A stretch of 64,000 bases of DNA from Terripilifer ovatus (GTDB taxonomy: Bacteria > Pseudomonadota > Alphaproteobacteria > Rhizobiales > Beijerinckiaceae): assembly GCA_029222685.1 (NCBI GenBank), contig JARHVB010000005.1:186001-250000 (forward strand). The letters are read 5' to 3'. Within the stretch, counting starts at the first letter, position 1. Every line of letters begins with the position of its first letter. Shown piece by piece: positions 16,813-25,481 of this stretch. Under the pieces are notes generated by a model. It did not search any database. It was not told the origin of the DNA and saw nothing but the letters and a program-made list of their open reading frames with translations. A program made the position numbers and the translations under genes.

Positions 16813-18456
16813 TCAGTTGCTCCCCCCTTTTTCTTTCGATTTGTCCCAGCGCTTCCCATAACGCGTCCAGAAGTCGAACTTGTCTTTCTGCGCGATAGCG
16901 CCGGCCGCGCTTTCCTGGCCGAAGCGCATGGCTTTCGGTTCGGCATGCGCGTATTGCGGCCACACCGGCAGGCCTGGACCATTGGGATCGCCATTGCGTG
17001 CGAAGTTGATCCAGTAGTCCGATATCTGCTGCGCCAGGGCGGCATCGTCGCGCGACCACTCCCATGACGCCGGATAGCGGTTGCCGAACACGTAGGGCAG
17101 TTCGGCACCATGGAAGGCGCCGAAGCGATGGCTTGCATTCTCCACATAACGCTCTGTTGCCGGCACCGGCGGCCGATGGGAGAACTGATAATAGAAGACC
17201 GCCCGGCCGGACCGCGATTGCGCCTCGGCCCATGTCCAGTTGGCCCAGCCCGCAAAGCGATCGCGAAACGCATCCTCGCTTGCCGCCTGCGCGCTGGCAT
17301 CGTCATGCGCCGGATAGAGGTTCAAGAATTCCTTCACATGTTCGGCAAACGCCGCATGAGCGAAATTGCGATAGGCATCCAGACTGTGATGCGAGGGGAA
17401 GATCGTACCTTCGTCATCCGTCGAACCGGTGATGAGCGGGATATCGTGCTGGGCACCGTCGGCGAACGTTTCGTCGACGGTGCGCGGCAGGACATGGCCG
17501 TCGATGATGGGCCAGGACGAATCGAACCGATGCCGCGAGGGCGAGGCGAGAATGTCTTCGGCCGACTTCGCCCGCAGATGGGAAATCGTTCCGGCGCCGA
17601 GCGCATCGGCCATGCGAAGCCCGTCCTTTTCGGCCTCGCGTAAAAACTGCAAGCTTCGCCCGAGCAGCGAGCCTGGCTGCTGCGGGCCGAATCCTGCGCA
17701 GCTTTGCCCGATGGCGCGCGCGAACAAGCCGCGCGCCAGCGGCGACGCCATCAGATAGTTGACGCTGTGGGAACCCGCCGACTGGCCGAAGATCGTCACC
17801 CTGTCGGGATCGCCGCCAAAGGCCGCGATGTTTCGCTGCACCCATTGCAGCGCGGCGATCTGATCCATCAGCCCGTAATTGCCGGAACTCCCCGTCGGAG
17901 ATTCCGCCGTCAGATCCGGATGGGCGAGAAATCCGAATTTGAAAACCCGGTAGTTGAGCGAAACGAGAACGACGCCTTTCCTGGCGAGTGCGGCACCGTC
18001 GTAAAGCGGACCGGCGGCCGAGCCGGCGCGGAAGCCCCCGCCTGGAATCCACACCATCACCGGACGCAGCTTTTGCGATGTCCCGGCGCCGGACCAGATG
18101 TTCAGATAGAGACAGTCTTCACTCTGCGGACCTGAAGGCGTGAAGAACAGACTGTTGGCGATCGAAGCCGGTTCCGACGATATCGGCTGCGGACAGATCG
18201 CCGAGAACGATGTCGCCTTCAGTTCGCCACTCCAGGGAACGACCGGCTGCGGCGACCGCCAGCGCAGGTCGCCGACCGGCGGCCGGGCATAGGGGATGCC
18301 CTTGTAGACGACGTAGGAGCCGTCCTCGCTCTCGAGGCCGGCGACCATGCCGCCATCCACCCGTACGCCAGGGCTGCGCCTGAGTGTGCCAAGGCTGCGC
18401 CTGAGCGTCTTCAGCGATGTGTCGGCAAATCGGTCCACAAGTTCCCGCCCTGACAT
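16813..18456 (-). CDS. type-B carboxylesterase
   Basis: 547 residues of the cholinesterase/carboxylesterase family. It shows VYKGIPYARPPVGDLRW, SEDCLYLNIW, WIPGGGF for the oxyanion hole, the nucleophile elbow FGQSAGS, an acidic residue region TDDEGTIF, and the histidine of FHGAELPYVFGN. There is no signal peptide, so it may be cytoplasmic. The N-terminus carries a 7-residue tandem repeat (TLRRSLG-TLRRSPG). First gene of its operon, with a perfect AT-rich inverted repeat 46 bases upstream as a likely operator. It would cleave carboxylic esters; the adjacent Bug protein suggests the acid moiety is also taken up. Confidence 0.9.
   Translation of the reverse strand: MSGRELVDRFADTSLKTLRRSLGTLRRSPGVRVDGGMVAGLESEDGSYVVYKGIPYARPPVGDLRWRSPQPVVPWSGELKATSFSAICPQPISSEPASIANSLFFTPSGPQSEDCLYLNIWSGAGTSQKLRPVMVWIPGGGFRAGSAAGPLYDGAALARKGVVLVSLNYRVFKFGFLAHPDLTAESPTGSSGNYGLMDQIAALQWVQRNIAAFGGDPDRVTIFGQSAGSHSVNYLMASPLARGLFARAIGQSCAGFGPQQPGSLLGRSLQFLREAEKDGLRMADALGAGTISHLRAKSAEDILASPSRHRFDSSWPIIDGHVLPRTVDETFADGAQHDIPLITGSTDDEGTIFPSHHSLDAYRNFAHAAFAEHVKEFLNLYPAHDDASAQAASEDAFRDRFAGWANWTWAEAQSRSGRAVFYYQFSHRPPVPATERYVENASHRFGAFHGAELPYVFGNRYPASWEWSRDDAALAQQISDYWINFARNGDPNGPGLPVWPQYAHAEPKAMRFGQESAAGAIAQKDKFDFWTRYGKRWDKSKEKGGSN
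18366..18407. repeat. 21-base in-frame tandem repeat in carboxylesterase N-terminus
   Basis: GGCTGCGCCTGAG occurs at 18372-18384 and 18393-18405, period 21, encoding TLRRSLG-TLRRSPG near the N-terminus of the esterase, before the first conserved strand. Confidence 0.8.
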
Positions 18457-18502
18457 CAGGCGGTATCGCTCCGGCCATAATGTCGTAAAATGAAACTAAA
18501 TA

Positions 18503-18521
18503 TTATTTTATGATAAAATAA
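18503..18521. promoter_or_regulatory. perfect inverted repeat upstream of carboxylesterase
   Basis: TTATTTTA-TGA-TAAAATAA, 8-base perfect arms around a 3-base centre, in a notably AT-rich island of a GC-rich window and 46 bases from the esterase start. It is a candidate operator. The remaining bases of 18457-18605 hold nothing else I recognise. Confidence 0.5.
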
Positions 18522-18605
18522 CGATGCCACTTCAAAACGTCAAGCCGGCGCGAATCCTCAAGCCCGGCAACGACTCGAGCGAGTAAATGCCGTGGCAGCA
18601 CAGAA

Positions 18606-18884
18606 TTATGACTGTCGGCCGAATGCTTTACGCAACTCGTCTTTTGCAGTCTCAAGCTTCTTGCGCCGGCTTGCGGGGAGATTCTTGCCCGCCCGATTGA
18701 TATAGAACGTCAGCATCGACATGGCTGACTGGAACGGACTCGATTTGCGCCGACGGCTGTGTTCGGCGGATCGCTTCAACGAAGTGGCCACCTCCCGCGG
18801 CGTGCCTTTGAAAATCTCATCCTTCAAGTCGAGCGCATCACTCGTTTCCGTGACATGCGCAGACCATTTCTTTTTCGCGCTCAT
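18606..18884 (-). CDS. DUF3175 family protein
   Basis: 92 residues, small, basic and soluble. The pattern KKWSAHVTETSDALDL, SLKRSAEHSRRRKSSPFQSAMSMLTFYINRAGKNL and a Lys/Arg-rich C-terminal helix matches the DUF3175 family found mainly in rhizobial and related Alphaproteobacteria. No function is established; the charge pattern would fit a nucleic-acid-associated protein. It stands alone between the esterase operon and the ABM gene. It helps the taxonomic placement. Confidence 0.8.
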   Translation of the reverse strand: MSAKKKWSAHVTETSDALDLKDEIFKGTPREVATSLKRSAEHSRRRKSSPFQSAMSMLTFYINRAGKNLPASRRKKLETAKDELRKAFGRQS

Positions 18885-19146
18885 ATCTGGCCTCCATCAG
18901 GATTCTCCTGAAACGGAAGAGAAGAGCGACCGTTCCCTGCAAATGTTGGTCACGACCGCAAGTGCCTGCTTCGATCGGCGACAAGCTTAAACGGATTCAG
19001 CCCCAGCCGCCGGGCGCGCGGGGAACTATGCGGGGCAGTCTTCGTTCTCGTGATGCCGTGAAACACCCGGCAAATGGATGCCGGATCGAACTCACGATCG
19101 CAGGCGACCGCCCGACCGCGCAGGGCCAACAGGAACGGATTTTGCG

Positions 19147-19464
19147 ATGCCAGAGATCAACGATCGAAACCCGCCCGTCACCCAGATTACCGTTATAGAT
19201 ACGCAGCCCGAGCGGCTGGAAGCGGCCCTCGCGATCCTGCGGGACCGCGCGTCTTTCATGTCGCGCCAGCCCGGCTTCGTCTCCATCACCCTGCACCGAA
19301 GCCTGGATGGGCGAAAAATCGTCAACTATGTGCAATGGGAGACGAAGGAACTGCTCCAGTCCGCCCACCACCATCCGGAATTCAGAAAAGAATGGCGGAC
19401 GCTGGACGATGTCACGGCGGGCATCGACCCGCATCTGTATCAGATCGTCAGCGTCGCAAGTTGA
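19147..19464 (+). CDS. antibiotic biosynthesis monooxygenase (ABM) domain protein
   Basis: About 105 residues, a single ferredoxin-like ABM domain: TQITVIDTQPERLEAALAILRDRASFMSRQPGFVSITLHRSLDGRKIVNYVQWETKELLQSAHHHPEF. Such proteins are cofactor-free oxygenases, heme-degrading enzymes or small dimeric accessory proteins. The ATG at 19147 has AGGAACGG upstream and starts just before the domain. It converges with the dioxygenase gene, so shared function is not implied by operon structure. Confidence 0.8.
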   Translation: MPEINDRNPPVTQITVIDTQPERLEAALAILRDRASFMSRQPGFVSITLHRSLDGRKIVNYVQWETKELLQSAHHHPEFRKEWRTLDDVTAGIDPHLYQIVSVAS

Positions 19465-19484
19465 AGCGAATGTCACGCGCCTGT

Positions 19485-20324
19485 TCAGGCGGCGGCATAA
19501 TGCTCTTCGGGACTCTGAATCCAGGTACGTAGCACCAGCCGGATATATTTCTCGCGGTCGAACGGCGTGCCGCGATGCAGGGTGCAGTTGTTGTCCCAGA
19601 CCAGAAGGTCGCCCACACGCCATTTGTGGGCATAGATATATTTCTCCTGCGTCACGAACGCGACGAGCTCCTTGAGGAGATCGATGCCCTCCGGATTGGC
19701 CACGCCCAGAATGCCTTTTGAGCCGCCCGCACACGGGCGCAGGGCAAGCCTGCCGTTATAGGGATGCTTGCGGATCAAGGGATGGAAGACATCCGGCAAC
19801 AGCTTGCGGTGCTCGGCCGTCAGCCTGGTTCCCTTCAAGGCCGAAAGCTGCGCGTAGCTGTGATGAACCACGAGATCACGCAGTTCTTCCTTGCGGTCTT
19901 CCGGCAGGTCGTCCCAGGCTGCGCACAGGTCGGCAAGCAAGGTGTCGGAGCCTTCGGCGGGCACTTCTCTTGCATAGAGCAAGGTGCAGAACCCCGGCAG
20001 GCGCTCGTAGGGCATGTCGAAATGCCAGCCCGAGCCGGCGTCGAGATCGCCGATCGGCTTGCCGTCGACGACCTTGTTCGAGATGAGGAACACGTCGGGC
20101 TCGCCGGGGACCGTGAATTCCTTGCGAGGATTGTTGGCCGGCTTGCCGAACAACTTGGTGAAGTCCACTAACTGCCGCGGGGTCAGATCCTGGTTCCTGA
20201 CGACGATCGCGCCATGGGCGTTGAGCAAACGGACGATCTCATCAAGTGTCGTCTTGGACGCCTGCGTCACGTCGACGTCGCTGATCTCAATACCGTAGTC
20301 CGATTTCAAAGCGCTTGTCTTCAT
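19485..20324 (-). CDS. TauD/TfdA-family 2-oxoglutarate-dependent dioxygenase
   Basis: 279 residues. Non-heme Fe(II) ligands are His101 and Asp103 in WHFDMPY and His250 in TLHRG. The 2-oxoglutarate Arg lies 12 or 16 residues later in KYIRLVLRTW. GAIVVRNQDLTPRQLVDFTKLFG is the family's N-terminal pattern. Members hydroxylate taurine, sulfonates, aryloxyalkanoates and others; the substrate here is unknown. A MarR gene and a LIV-type ABC operon lie upstream on the same strand. An inverted repeat TATTTGT-N5-ACAAATA lies in its promoter and recurs in related form before the ABC operon, suggesting common control. Confidence 0.9.
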   Translation of the reverse strand: MKTSALKSDYGIEISDVDVTQASKTTLDEIVRLLNAHGAIVVRNQDLTPRQLVDFTKLFGKPANNPRKEFTVPGEPDVFLISNKVVDGKPIGDLDAGSGWHFDMPYERLPGFCTLLYAREVPAEGSDTLLADLCAAWDDLPEDRKEELRDLVVHHSYAQLSALKGTRLTAEHRKLLPDVFHPLIRKHPYNGRLALRPCAGGSKGILGVANPEGIDLLKELVAFVTQEKYIYAHKWRVGDLLVWDNNCTLHRGTPFDREKYIRLVLRTWIQSPEEHYAAA

Positions 20325-20423
20325 GATCCGCCTCGACGTTTCACTGGCTCGAGATGCTCTGGCGCAATGTCTGCCGCAACAACGAGTTCATCAGATTAGC
20401 AAACAGCCCGATACCGTCAAGAC

Positions 20424-20442
20424 TATTTGTGATATACAAATA
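20424..20442. promoter_or_regulatory. candidate MarR operator before dioxygenase
   Basis: TATTTGT-GATAT-ACAAATA, 7-base perfect arms, lies between the dioxygenase start (20324) and the end of marR. A related TTTGT-N5-ACAAA site and a TATTTGTGA half-site occur at 25482-25514, upstream of the binding-protein gene of the ABC operon. Confidence 0.6.
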
Positions 20443-20468
20443 TAATTGAACCCGCAGCGCTGCGCCCG

Positions 20469-20951
20469 CTACCTTTGATCGCCAAATATCTGGCCCGCGC
20501 GGAGATGGAGTTTCGTCAAAAGATCGTACAGGGATTCCCGCTCGTCGGCGGACAGGACGATCAGAAACTCCCGCTCCATGGTGGCGATGCTGGCTTCGAG
20601 ATGTCGTGTCGCCTTCTTTCCCTCAGCCGACAGGCTGATGATCGTCTTGCGGCGGTCCTTCTGATCCTGCTCGCGCAGCACGAACCCCCGCTCGACGAGG
20701 ACATCGACGAGGCGCGTGATCTTGTCCATCTCGAGGGTCGTATGCTGGTTGAGCTCGGAAGCCGACAGGGCCTTGAACTTGTTGAGAACCGCCAGGATCT
20801 TCCAGGCGTTTTCGGGACGGCCGTATTTTTTGACATAGGTGCGCGCAACGGCCCGGTTGATCTGCGTCGCCAGGATCGAAAAAATGTAGAAAGAGCGCTG
20901 CTCAAGATCCAGGCGGATATTGTCGGCTTCGGTCTCGGCACTTAACGACAT
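20469..20951 (-). CDS. MarR-family transcriptional regulator
   Basis: 160 residues. The winged HTH is visible as WKILAVLNKFKALSASELNQHTTLEMDKITRLVDVLVERGFVLREQDQKDRRKTIISLSAEGKK, with flanking dimerisation helices. It lies between the dioxygenase and the ABC operon, all on the same strand. MarR proteins usually repress and are released by small aromatic or acidic ligands. The repeated TTTGT-N5-ACAAA sites flanking it are the best candidates for its targets. Confidence 0.9.
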   Translation of the reverse strand: MSLSAETEADNIRLDLEQRSFYIFSILATQINRAVARTYVKKYGRPENAWKILAVLNKFKALSASELNQHTTLEMDKITRLVDVLVERGFVLREQDQKDRRKTIISLSAEGKKATRHLEASIATMEREFLIVLSADERESLYDLLTKLHLRAGQIFGDQR

Positions 20952-21050
20952 TTCGCTCTCTCAATATGGCGGCCGGTTGTGGCGTTGCCCGCGTGCCGCG
21001 CCGCCAGCATAGTGTCATCCGGCACAAGACATCAATTCGACCTTCTGCCC

Positions 21051-21767
21051 TCAGGCGACAGAGCCGCCGAGATAGGCTTCCTGCACCCGCTTGTCGCCGA
21101 GAAGATTGCTCCCTTCGAGGACGATGCGCCCGTTCTCGATCACATAGGCACGGTCGGCGAGCTTGAGAGCGGCATGGGCGTTCTGCTCGACGACGACGAC
21201 GGCGACCCCCATGCCGCGGACCGCTTCGATCGTCGCAAAGACCTGGGCAACGATGAGCGGCGCCAGGCCCAGCGAGGGCTCGTCGAGTAGCATGAGTTTC
21301 GGACGCGACATCAGCGCGCGGCCGATGACCAGCATCTGCTGCTCGCCGCCCGACAGCGTGCCGGCGGTCTGGGCAAGACGCGGCCGCAGGGCCGGGAAAC
21401 GGTCGAGCACCGCTTCGAAATCCGCTTTCGTCGCCGCATCCCAAGCCCGCGAGAAGGCGCCGAGAACAAGATTCTCGCGCACGCTCAATTGCCGCAACGG
21501 TCCACGGCCTTCCGGCACGAGCGCAATGCCCTTCCGGGCGATCTTGAATGTCGGCAGGCGCGTGATGTCCTGCCCATCAAACGAGATCGTCCCGCTGTTG
21601 ATCTGCACGAGGCCGAGAACGGCGCGCATCAGCGTGCTCTTGCCGGCGCCATTGGCGCCGACGACGGTGACGATCTCATCGGGCGCGACCGAAAGCGATA
21701 CGCCGTCCAGCGCCGTGAGATTGCCGTAGCGAACGCCGAGATTGTCGACCGCGAGCAGCGCCATCAT
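21051..21767 (-). CDS. LIV-type ABC transporter ATP-binding protein (LivF-like)
   Basis: 238 residues. Walker A GANGAGKST, signature LSGGEQQ, Walker B LMLLDEPSLGLAP and the characteristic short LivF tail YLGGSVA. It energises import together with the LivG-like ATPase, and its ATG overlaps that gene's stop by 4 bases. Last gene of the operon SBP, LivH, LivM, LivG, LivF. The substrate is not necessarily a branched-chain amino acid; HAAT family members import many carboxylates and amides. Confidence 0.93.
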   Translation of the reverse strand: MMALLAVDNLGVRYGNLTALDGVSLSVAPDEIVTVVGANGAGKSTLMRAVLGLVQINSGTISFDGQDITRLPTFKIARKGIALVPEGRGPLRQLSVRENLVLGAFSRAWDAATKADFEAVLDRFPALRPRLAQTAGTLSGGEQQMLVIGRALMSRPKLMLLDEPSLGLAPLIVAQVFATIEAVRGMGVAVVVVEQNAHAALKLADRAYVIENGRIVLEGSNLLGDKRVQEAYLGGSVA

Positions 21768-22528
21768 ACGTTCCCGAGATAGGCGGCAATGACGGCCGGG
21801 TCGGCCTGCACGCTCGACGGCGTCCCCGTCGCGATGACTTTCCCCGCGCTCAGCACGCTGACATGATCGGAGATCGCCATCACCAGACGCATGTTATGTT
21901 CGACCAGCAGAACGGTGCGGCCGAGATCCCTGATCTTGCGGATGATGGCGCCAAGCTGGTTCGATTCGGACGGGTTCATGCCCGCCGCCGGCTCATCGAG
22001 CAGCAGAAGCCTGGGATCGCTGGCAAGCGCCCGGGCAATCTCGATCCTCCGCTGATCGACGAGCGTGAGTTGCTGCGGGTGGGTATCACCGGCCGACTTG
22101 AACTCGACGAGATCGAGCATTTCAGTCGCGATCGAACGCGCCAGCCGGTCGACCCTGTCGGCGTTGAACGGACCGCCCATAAAATCCAGAAGACCGGTGC
22201 GCGGCAGCCGCAGGTGAGCCCCGACCATGACGTTCTCGATCACCGACAGCGCCGGAAACAGCCGCACCTGCTGAAAATTGCGGGCGATGCCCAGCCTGAC
22301 GATCTCGTCCGGCCGCCGGCCGGTATAGTCCGTGCCGTTGAAGCCGAGCGATCCGGCACTCGGCATAACAAGGCCGCTGATGACATTGAACAAGGTCGTC
22401 TTGCCGGCGCCGTTGGGCCCGATGAGCGAACTGATGCTGCCGGCCTCGATCGAACAGGACACATCGTCCAGCGCGGTGAAGCCGCCGAACCGCTGCGTCA
22501 CCGATCGGAGCTCCAGAAGCGCCGTCAT
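21764..22528 (-). CDS. LIV-type ABC transporter ATP-binding protein (LivG-like)
   Basis: 254 residues. Walker A GPNGAGKTTLFNVISGL, the LivG-type insert with ARNFQQVRLFPALSVIENVMVGAH, and Walker B LLLLDEPAAGMNPSE. The signature region TLVDQRRIEIARAL is degenerate compared with the usual LSYGQQR, a departure worth noting. ATGA overlaps on both sides show tight coupling with the permease and LivF-like genes. Confidence 0.93.
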   Translation of the reverse strand: MTALLELRSVTQRFGGFTALDDVSCSIEAGSISSLIGPNGAGKTTLFNVISGLVMPSAGSLGFNGTDYTGRRPDEIVRLGIARNFQQVRLFPALSVIENVMVGAHLRLPRTGLLDFMGGPFNADRVDRLARSIATEMLDLVEFKSAGDTHPQQLTLVDQRRIEIARALASDPRLLLLDEPAAGMNPSESNQLGAIIRKIRDLGRTVLLVEHNMRLVMAISDHVSVLSAGKVIATGTPSSVQADPAVIAAYLGNV

Positions 22529-23355
22529 GGATGCGCCGCCCGCCGGTAGGAGATCAAACCACCCGGCCTCCAGACGGCGCAGGCGATCAGCAGCACGGCG
22601 AAGAAGCTCATCCGCCAGTCCTGCAGGAAGCGCAGGAACTCCGGCAGTAGAGTCACCACGATCGCACCGGCCACGGGACCAAGCGGATTGACGCTGCCGC
22701 CAAGGATGACGAACAGGAAAGCCTCCGCCGATTTCGAGAATCCGAACTGCGACGGGTCGATGAAGAGTGCGAAATGAGCGTAGAGCCCGCCGGCAATGCC
22801 GGCGATGAAGGCGCCGCCGCCGAAGGCCATCAATTTGGTACGGAACAGGTTGATGCCCATCGCTTCCGCCGCCGTTTCATCCTCGTGAATGGCGACGAAG
22901 GCGCGGCCGAGCGGGGTCGAGCGCAAGCGCCAGAGAAAGACAAAGAAGAACAGACAGATCGCAACCACCCAGGACAAGGTCGTCAGCGGCTGGATGCCTG
23001 AGAGGCCGGACGCGCCGCCCAGCGGCTCGAAGTTGACGAAGAGCACCCGGACGATTTCGCCGAAACCCAGGGTGGCGATAATGAGGTAGATGCCTCTGAT
23101 GCGCACGGCGGGTGCGGCAACCAGAACACCAACGATTCCGGCCGCGGCTCCGCCGAGAAATAATGCCAGGCCGAAGGGCACGTCAAAGGCCGTGAACCGG
23201 CTCGTCAGATAGGCGCTCGCATAGGCGCCAATCGCCATGAAGCCGGCCTGCCCCAGTGAGATCAGGCCGGCGGACGTCGGCACGTAGACGCTGAAGGCCA
23301 TCAGCACATTGACGCCGAGGAAGATCGCGATCGATTCCTGATAGCTGCTCAGCAT
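22525..23355 (-). CDS. LIV-type ABC transporter permease (LivM-like)
   Basis: 276 residues, a polytopic inner-membrane protein. Typical segments: SLGQAGFMAIGAYASAYLTSRF, RGIYLIIATLGFGEIVRVLFVNFEPLGGASGLSGI, and the EAMGINLFRTKLMAFGGGAFIAGIAGGLYAHF loop that contacts the ATPase. It starts 1 base after the LivH-like stop. Pairs with the LivH-like subunit to form the channel. Confidence 0.92.
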   Translation of the reverse strand: MLSSYQESIAIFLGVNVLMAFSVYVPTSAGLISLGQAGFMAIGAYASAYLTSRFTAFDVPFGLALFLGGAAAGIVGVLVAAPAVRIRGIYLIIATLGFGEIVRVLFVNFEPLGGASGLSGIQPLTTLSWVVAICLFFFVFLWRLRSTPLGRAFVAIHEDETAAEAMGINLFRTKLMAFGGGAFIAGIAGGLYAHFALFIDPSQFGFSKSAEAFLFVILGGSVNPLGPVAGAIVVTLLPEFLRFLQDWRMSFFAVLLIACAVWRPGGLISYRRAAHP

Positions 23356-23356
23356 G

Positions 23357-24238
23357 TCAGTGCCCTGCTCGCAGTCCGCCCGCGAACAGGCCTTGCGGGC
23401 GCACCAGAAGCACCAGGATCAGCAGCGCGAAGGAAAAGGCATCCCGGTAGGACGAGGCCAGATAGCCGACCGTCAAAACCTCGGCGATGCCCAGCACCAG
23501 CCCGCCGATCATCGCGCCATAAACATTGCCCAGGCCGCCGATCAGCATCACGACAAGACCTTTGATCGTCATGCTGATGCCCATGAACGGCGAAATGGCG
23601 CTGAACGCGAAGCCGACAAGCACGCCGGCGATGCCGCCGAGCGCCGACGCGACGGCAAACGTCAGCACCACGACGGCATTGGAATTGATCCCCAGCAATC
23701 CCGCGACATCGACGTTTTCGGCGACCGCGCGCATGGCCAGGCCATACTTCGTTTTGGAGATGAACAGATGCACCAGCAGCATGAGCCCGAACGACGTGGC
23801 CAGAATGAACAATTGCGTGCTGGTGACGAACAGCGATCCGAAATGATAGACCGTCGCCTCGAACTGCGGCGGAAACCGCGTCTGGTCGGCGCCGAAGATA
23901 TTGGTGGCCACTTCCTGCAGCAGCAGGCCGACACCCAGGCTGCTGACGATCGGCGCCAGCATCCCACCCGAGCGTCGGCGCACCGGGCGAAAGGCGACGA
24001 ATTCGATGACGACGCCGAGCACGGCGCAGCCGACAGCCGCACAGACGACCGCAAGGACCGGCCCCGCGTTCAGGAACCAGACGGAACACAGGGCGATGAA
24101 AGCGCCGACCATGAAGACTTCGCCATGGGCGAAATGCAGAAGCCGCAGAACGCCGAAAATGAGCGAGTAGCCGATGGCGACCAGCGCATAGGTGCTGCCC
24201 AGCATTACGCCGTTGATAATCTGCTGCAGAAGGACCAT
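23357..24238 (-). CDS. LIV-type ABC transporter permease (LivH-like)
   Basis: 293 residues. Begins MVLLQQIINGVMLGSTYALVAIGYSLIFGVLRLLHFAHGEVFMVGAF, the hallmark of LivH, followed by the VAENVDVAGLLGINSNAVVVLTF cytoplasmic loop and the LIGGLGNVYGAMIGGLVLGIAE motif. It is encoded 15 bases downstream of the binding-protein gene. Confidence 0.93.
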   Translation of the reverse strand: MVLLQQIINGVMLGSTYALVAIGYSLIFGVLRLLHFAHGEVFMVGAFIALCSVWFLNAGPVLAVVCAAVGCAVLGVVIEFVAFRPVRRRSGGMLAPIVSSLGVGLLLQEVATNIFGADQTRFPPQFEATVYHFGSLFVTSTQLFILATSFGLMLLVHLFISKTKYGLAMRAVAENVDVAGLLGINSNAVVVLTFAVASALGGIAGVLVGFAFSAISPFMGISMTIKGLVVMLIGGLGNVYGAMIGGLVLGIAEVLTVGYLASSYRDAFSFALLILVLLVRPQGLFAGGLRAGH

Positions 24239-24253
24239 GGCGCGAGCGGGCGG

Positions 24254-25456
24254 CTAGCGGTCGACGACGAACTTGCCGCTCTTTACGATGAGGAAATTCG
24301 GCGCATGCCGGGCATCGCCATTCTCGTCGATCGAGCTGGGGCCTGCGATCGGCGCATCGACATCCTTCAGACCCGCCCAGCAATCGCGAATCTTCGCCTT
24401 GTCGGCGGCGCTGCTGCCAGCAACGCCTGTCGTCATGATGCAATGACGCATCAGGAACAGCGCATCATACATGAGGGCCGACGAATTGCCCGGCAATTGC
24501 CCGACGCGCTCCTGGTATTCCTTGATGAAGGCGACGACGGAGGGACGCGGACTGTCGCGGTTGAAATCAGCCCCGGTCAGCACACCCTCGGCAGCCGCGT
24601 CGCCGGCCGTCTCGATGAATTTGTGGTCGAGCGACAGTTCGACGCCCGCCAGGATCGGCTGTTGCATGCCCTGGCGGCGCAATTCCCGCGTCAGATGTCC
24701 GGCCTCGGTGAACAGCGCCGTCATAACGATACCGTCGGCGCCAAGCGCCTTGGCGCGCGTCACCTGGGCCGAGAAATCCACATCGCCCGTTTGAAACGAG
24801 ATTGAATCGAGGACTTCGATATTGTTGGCCTTCAGAACGGCCGGCATGACAGCCTTGCCGTCGGAACTCGAGACCGCGTCCTTGCCGTCGTAGAAGATCA
24901 CGACCTTGCGAACGGGACTGGACTGGCGCTTCAACCAGTGGACGACGAGCGCGGCATCCGTCTTGTCGGTGGTCGAGGCATTGCGAAAGGTCCACGGCCG
25001 GTTGGCAGCGGCGATGCCGGGCTTGGCGGAAGACGGCGTTACGATCGGCGTCGCGGCCCGATTGGCCACCGGAAAGGCCGCCTCGCTCTCGCCGCTGAAG
25101 TAGGGACCGAGGATGGCAAGGACATTGTCAGTATCGATCAGCTTGCGCGTCAGACTGATGGCCTGGGCCGGCTCGCCGCGCGTGTCGTAGATTGTCAGTT
25201 TGAGCTTTCCCGCCGGCCCGAGGTCGGCATATTTGCTCATGAACAGATCGATGGAGCCCTGCTCTTCCGCCCCGAACCCGGCGCCGAAACCAGTCTTGGG
25301 CATCAAGATGCCGATCTGAACATCCGCCAGCGCCGGCGAGATCAAGGCAAGCGAGATCAAGGCAAGCGAGATCAAGGCAAGCGACATCAAGGATTGCGAC
25401 GCGAGGCCCGCAAGCATGGAAAGACCAACCAGAACATTGCGCAAGAAAGCCTCCAT
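24254..25456 (-). CDS. LIV-type ABC transporter substrate-binding protein
   Basis: 400 residues, type I periplasmic-binding fold. The signal peptide is long and repetitive, SLMSLALISLALISLALISPALA, created by 15-base tandem repeats in the DNA; the mature protein begins near DVQIGILMPKTGFGAGFG. Conserved segments include LTRKLIDTDNVLAILGPYFSGESEAAFPVANRAATPIVTPSS and ALMYDALFLMRHCI. First gene of its ABC operon. TTTGT-type repeats in its promoter suggest MarR control. Ligand unknown. Confidence 0.92.
   Translation of the reverse strand: MEAFLRNVLVGLSMLAGLASQSLMSLALISLALISLALISPALADVQIGILMPKTGFGAGFGAEEQGSIDLFMSKYADLGPAGKLKLTIYDTRGEPAQAISLTRKLIDTDNVLAILGPYFSGESEAAFPVANRAATPIVTPSSAKPGIAAANRPWTFRNASTTDKTDAALVVHWLKRQSSPVRKVVIFYDGKDAVSSSDGKAVMPAVLKANNIEVLDSISFQTGDVDFSAQVTRAKALGADGIVMTALFTEAGHLTRELRRQGMQQPILAGVELSLDHKFIETAGDAAAEGVLTGADFNRDSPRPSVVAFIKEYQERVGQLPGNSSALMYDALFLMRHCIMTTGVAGSSAADKAKIRDCWAGLKDVDAPIAGPSSIDENGDARHAPNFLIVKSGKFVVDR
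25336..25395. repeat. 15-base tandem repeats in the signal peptide of the ABC binding protein
   Basis: GCGAGATCAAGGCAA is present three times without mismatch (25336-25350, 25351-25365, 25366-25380), then a degenerate fourth unit (25381-25395). Each unit encodes five residues (SLALI or LALIS), so copy number changes lengthen the hydrophobic core of the signal peptide without a frameshift. Confidence 0.95.
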
Positions 25457-25481
25457 GCAGGCGGGAGCGAGTTCAAAAGAT

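Noticed and set aside
15855-17306. N-terminal extension of the Bug protein to 483 residues
   Set aside because: The extra 165 codons are Arg/Pro-rich, lie inside the carboxylesterase gene, and a perfect ribosome site plus signal peptide starts at 16811.
23354-24805. 483-codon + strand frame, rich in His, Gln and Asp
   Set aside because: Antisense to the LivH-like and binding-protein genes; composition reflects complementary codons of membrane protein genes.
25336-25395. CRISPR-like direct repeats
   Set aside because: The units are contiguous 15-mers without spacers, inside a signal-peptide coding region.
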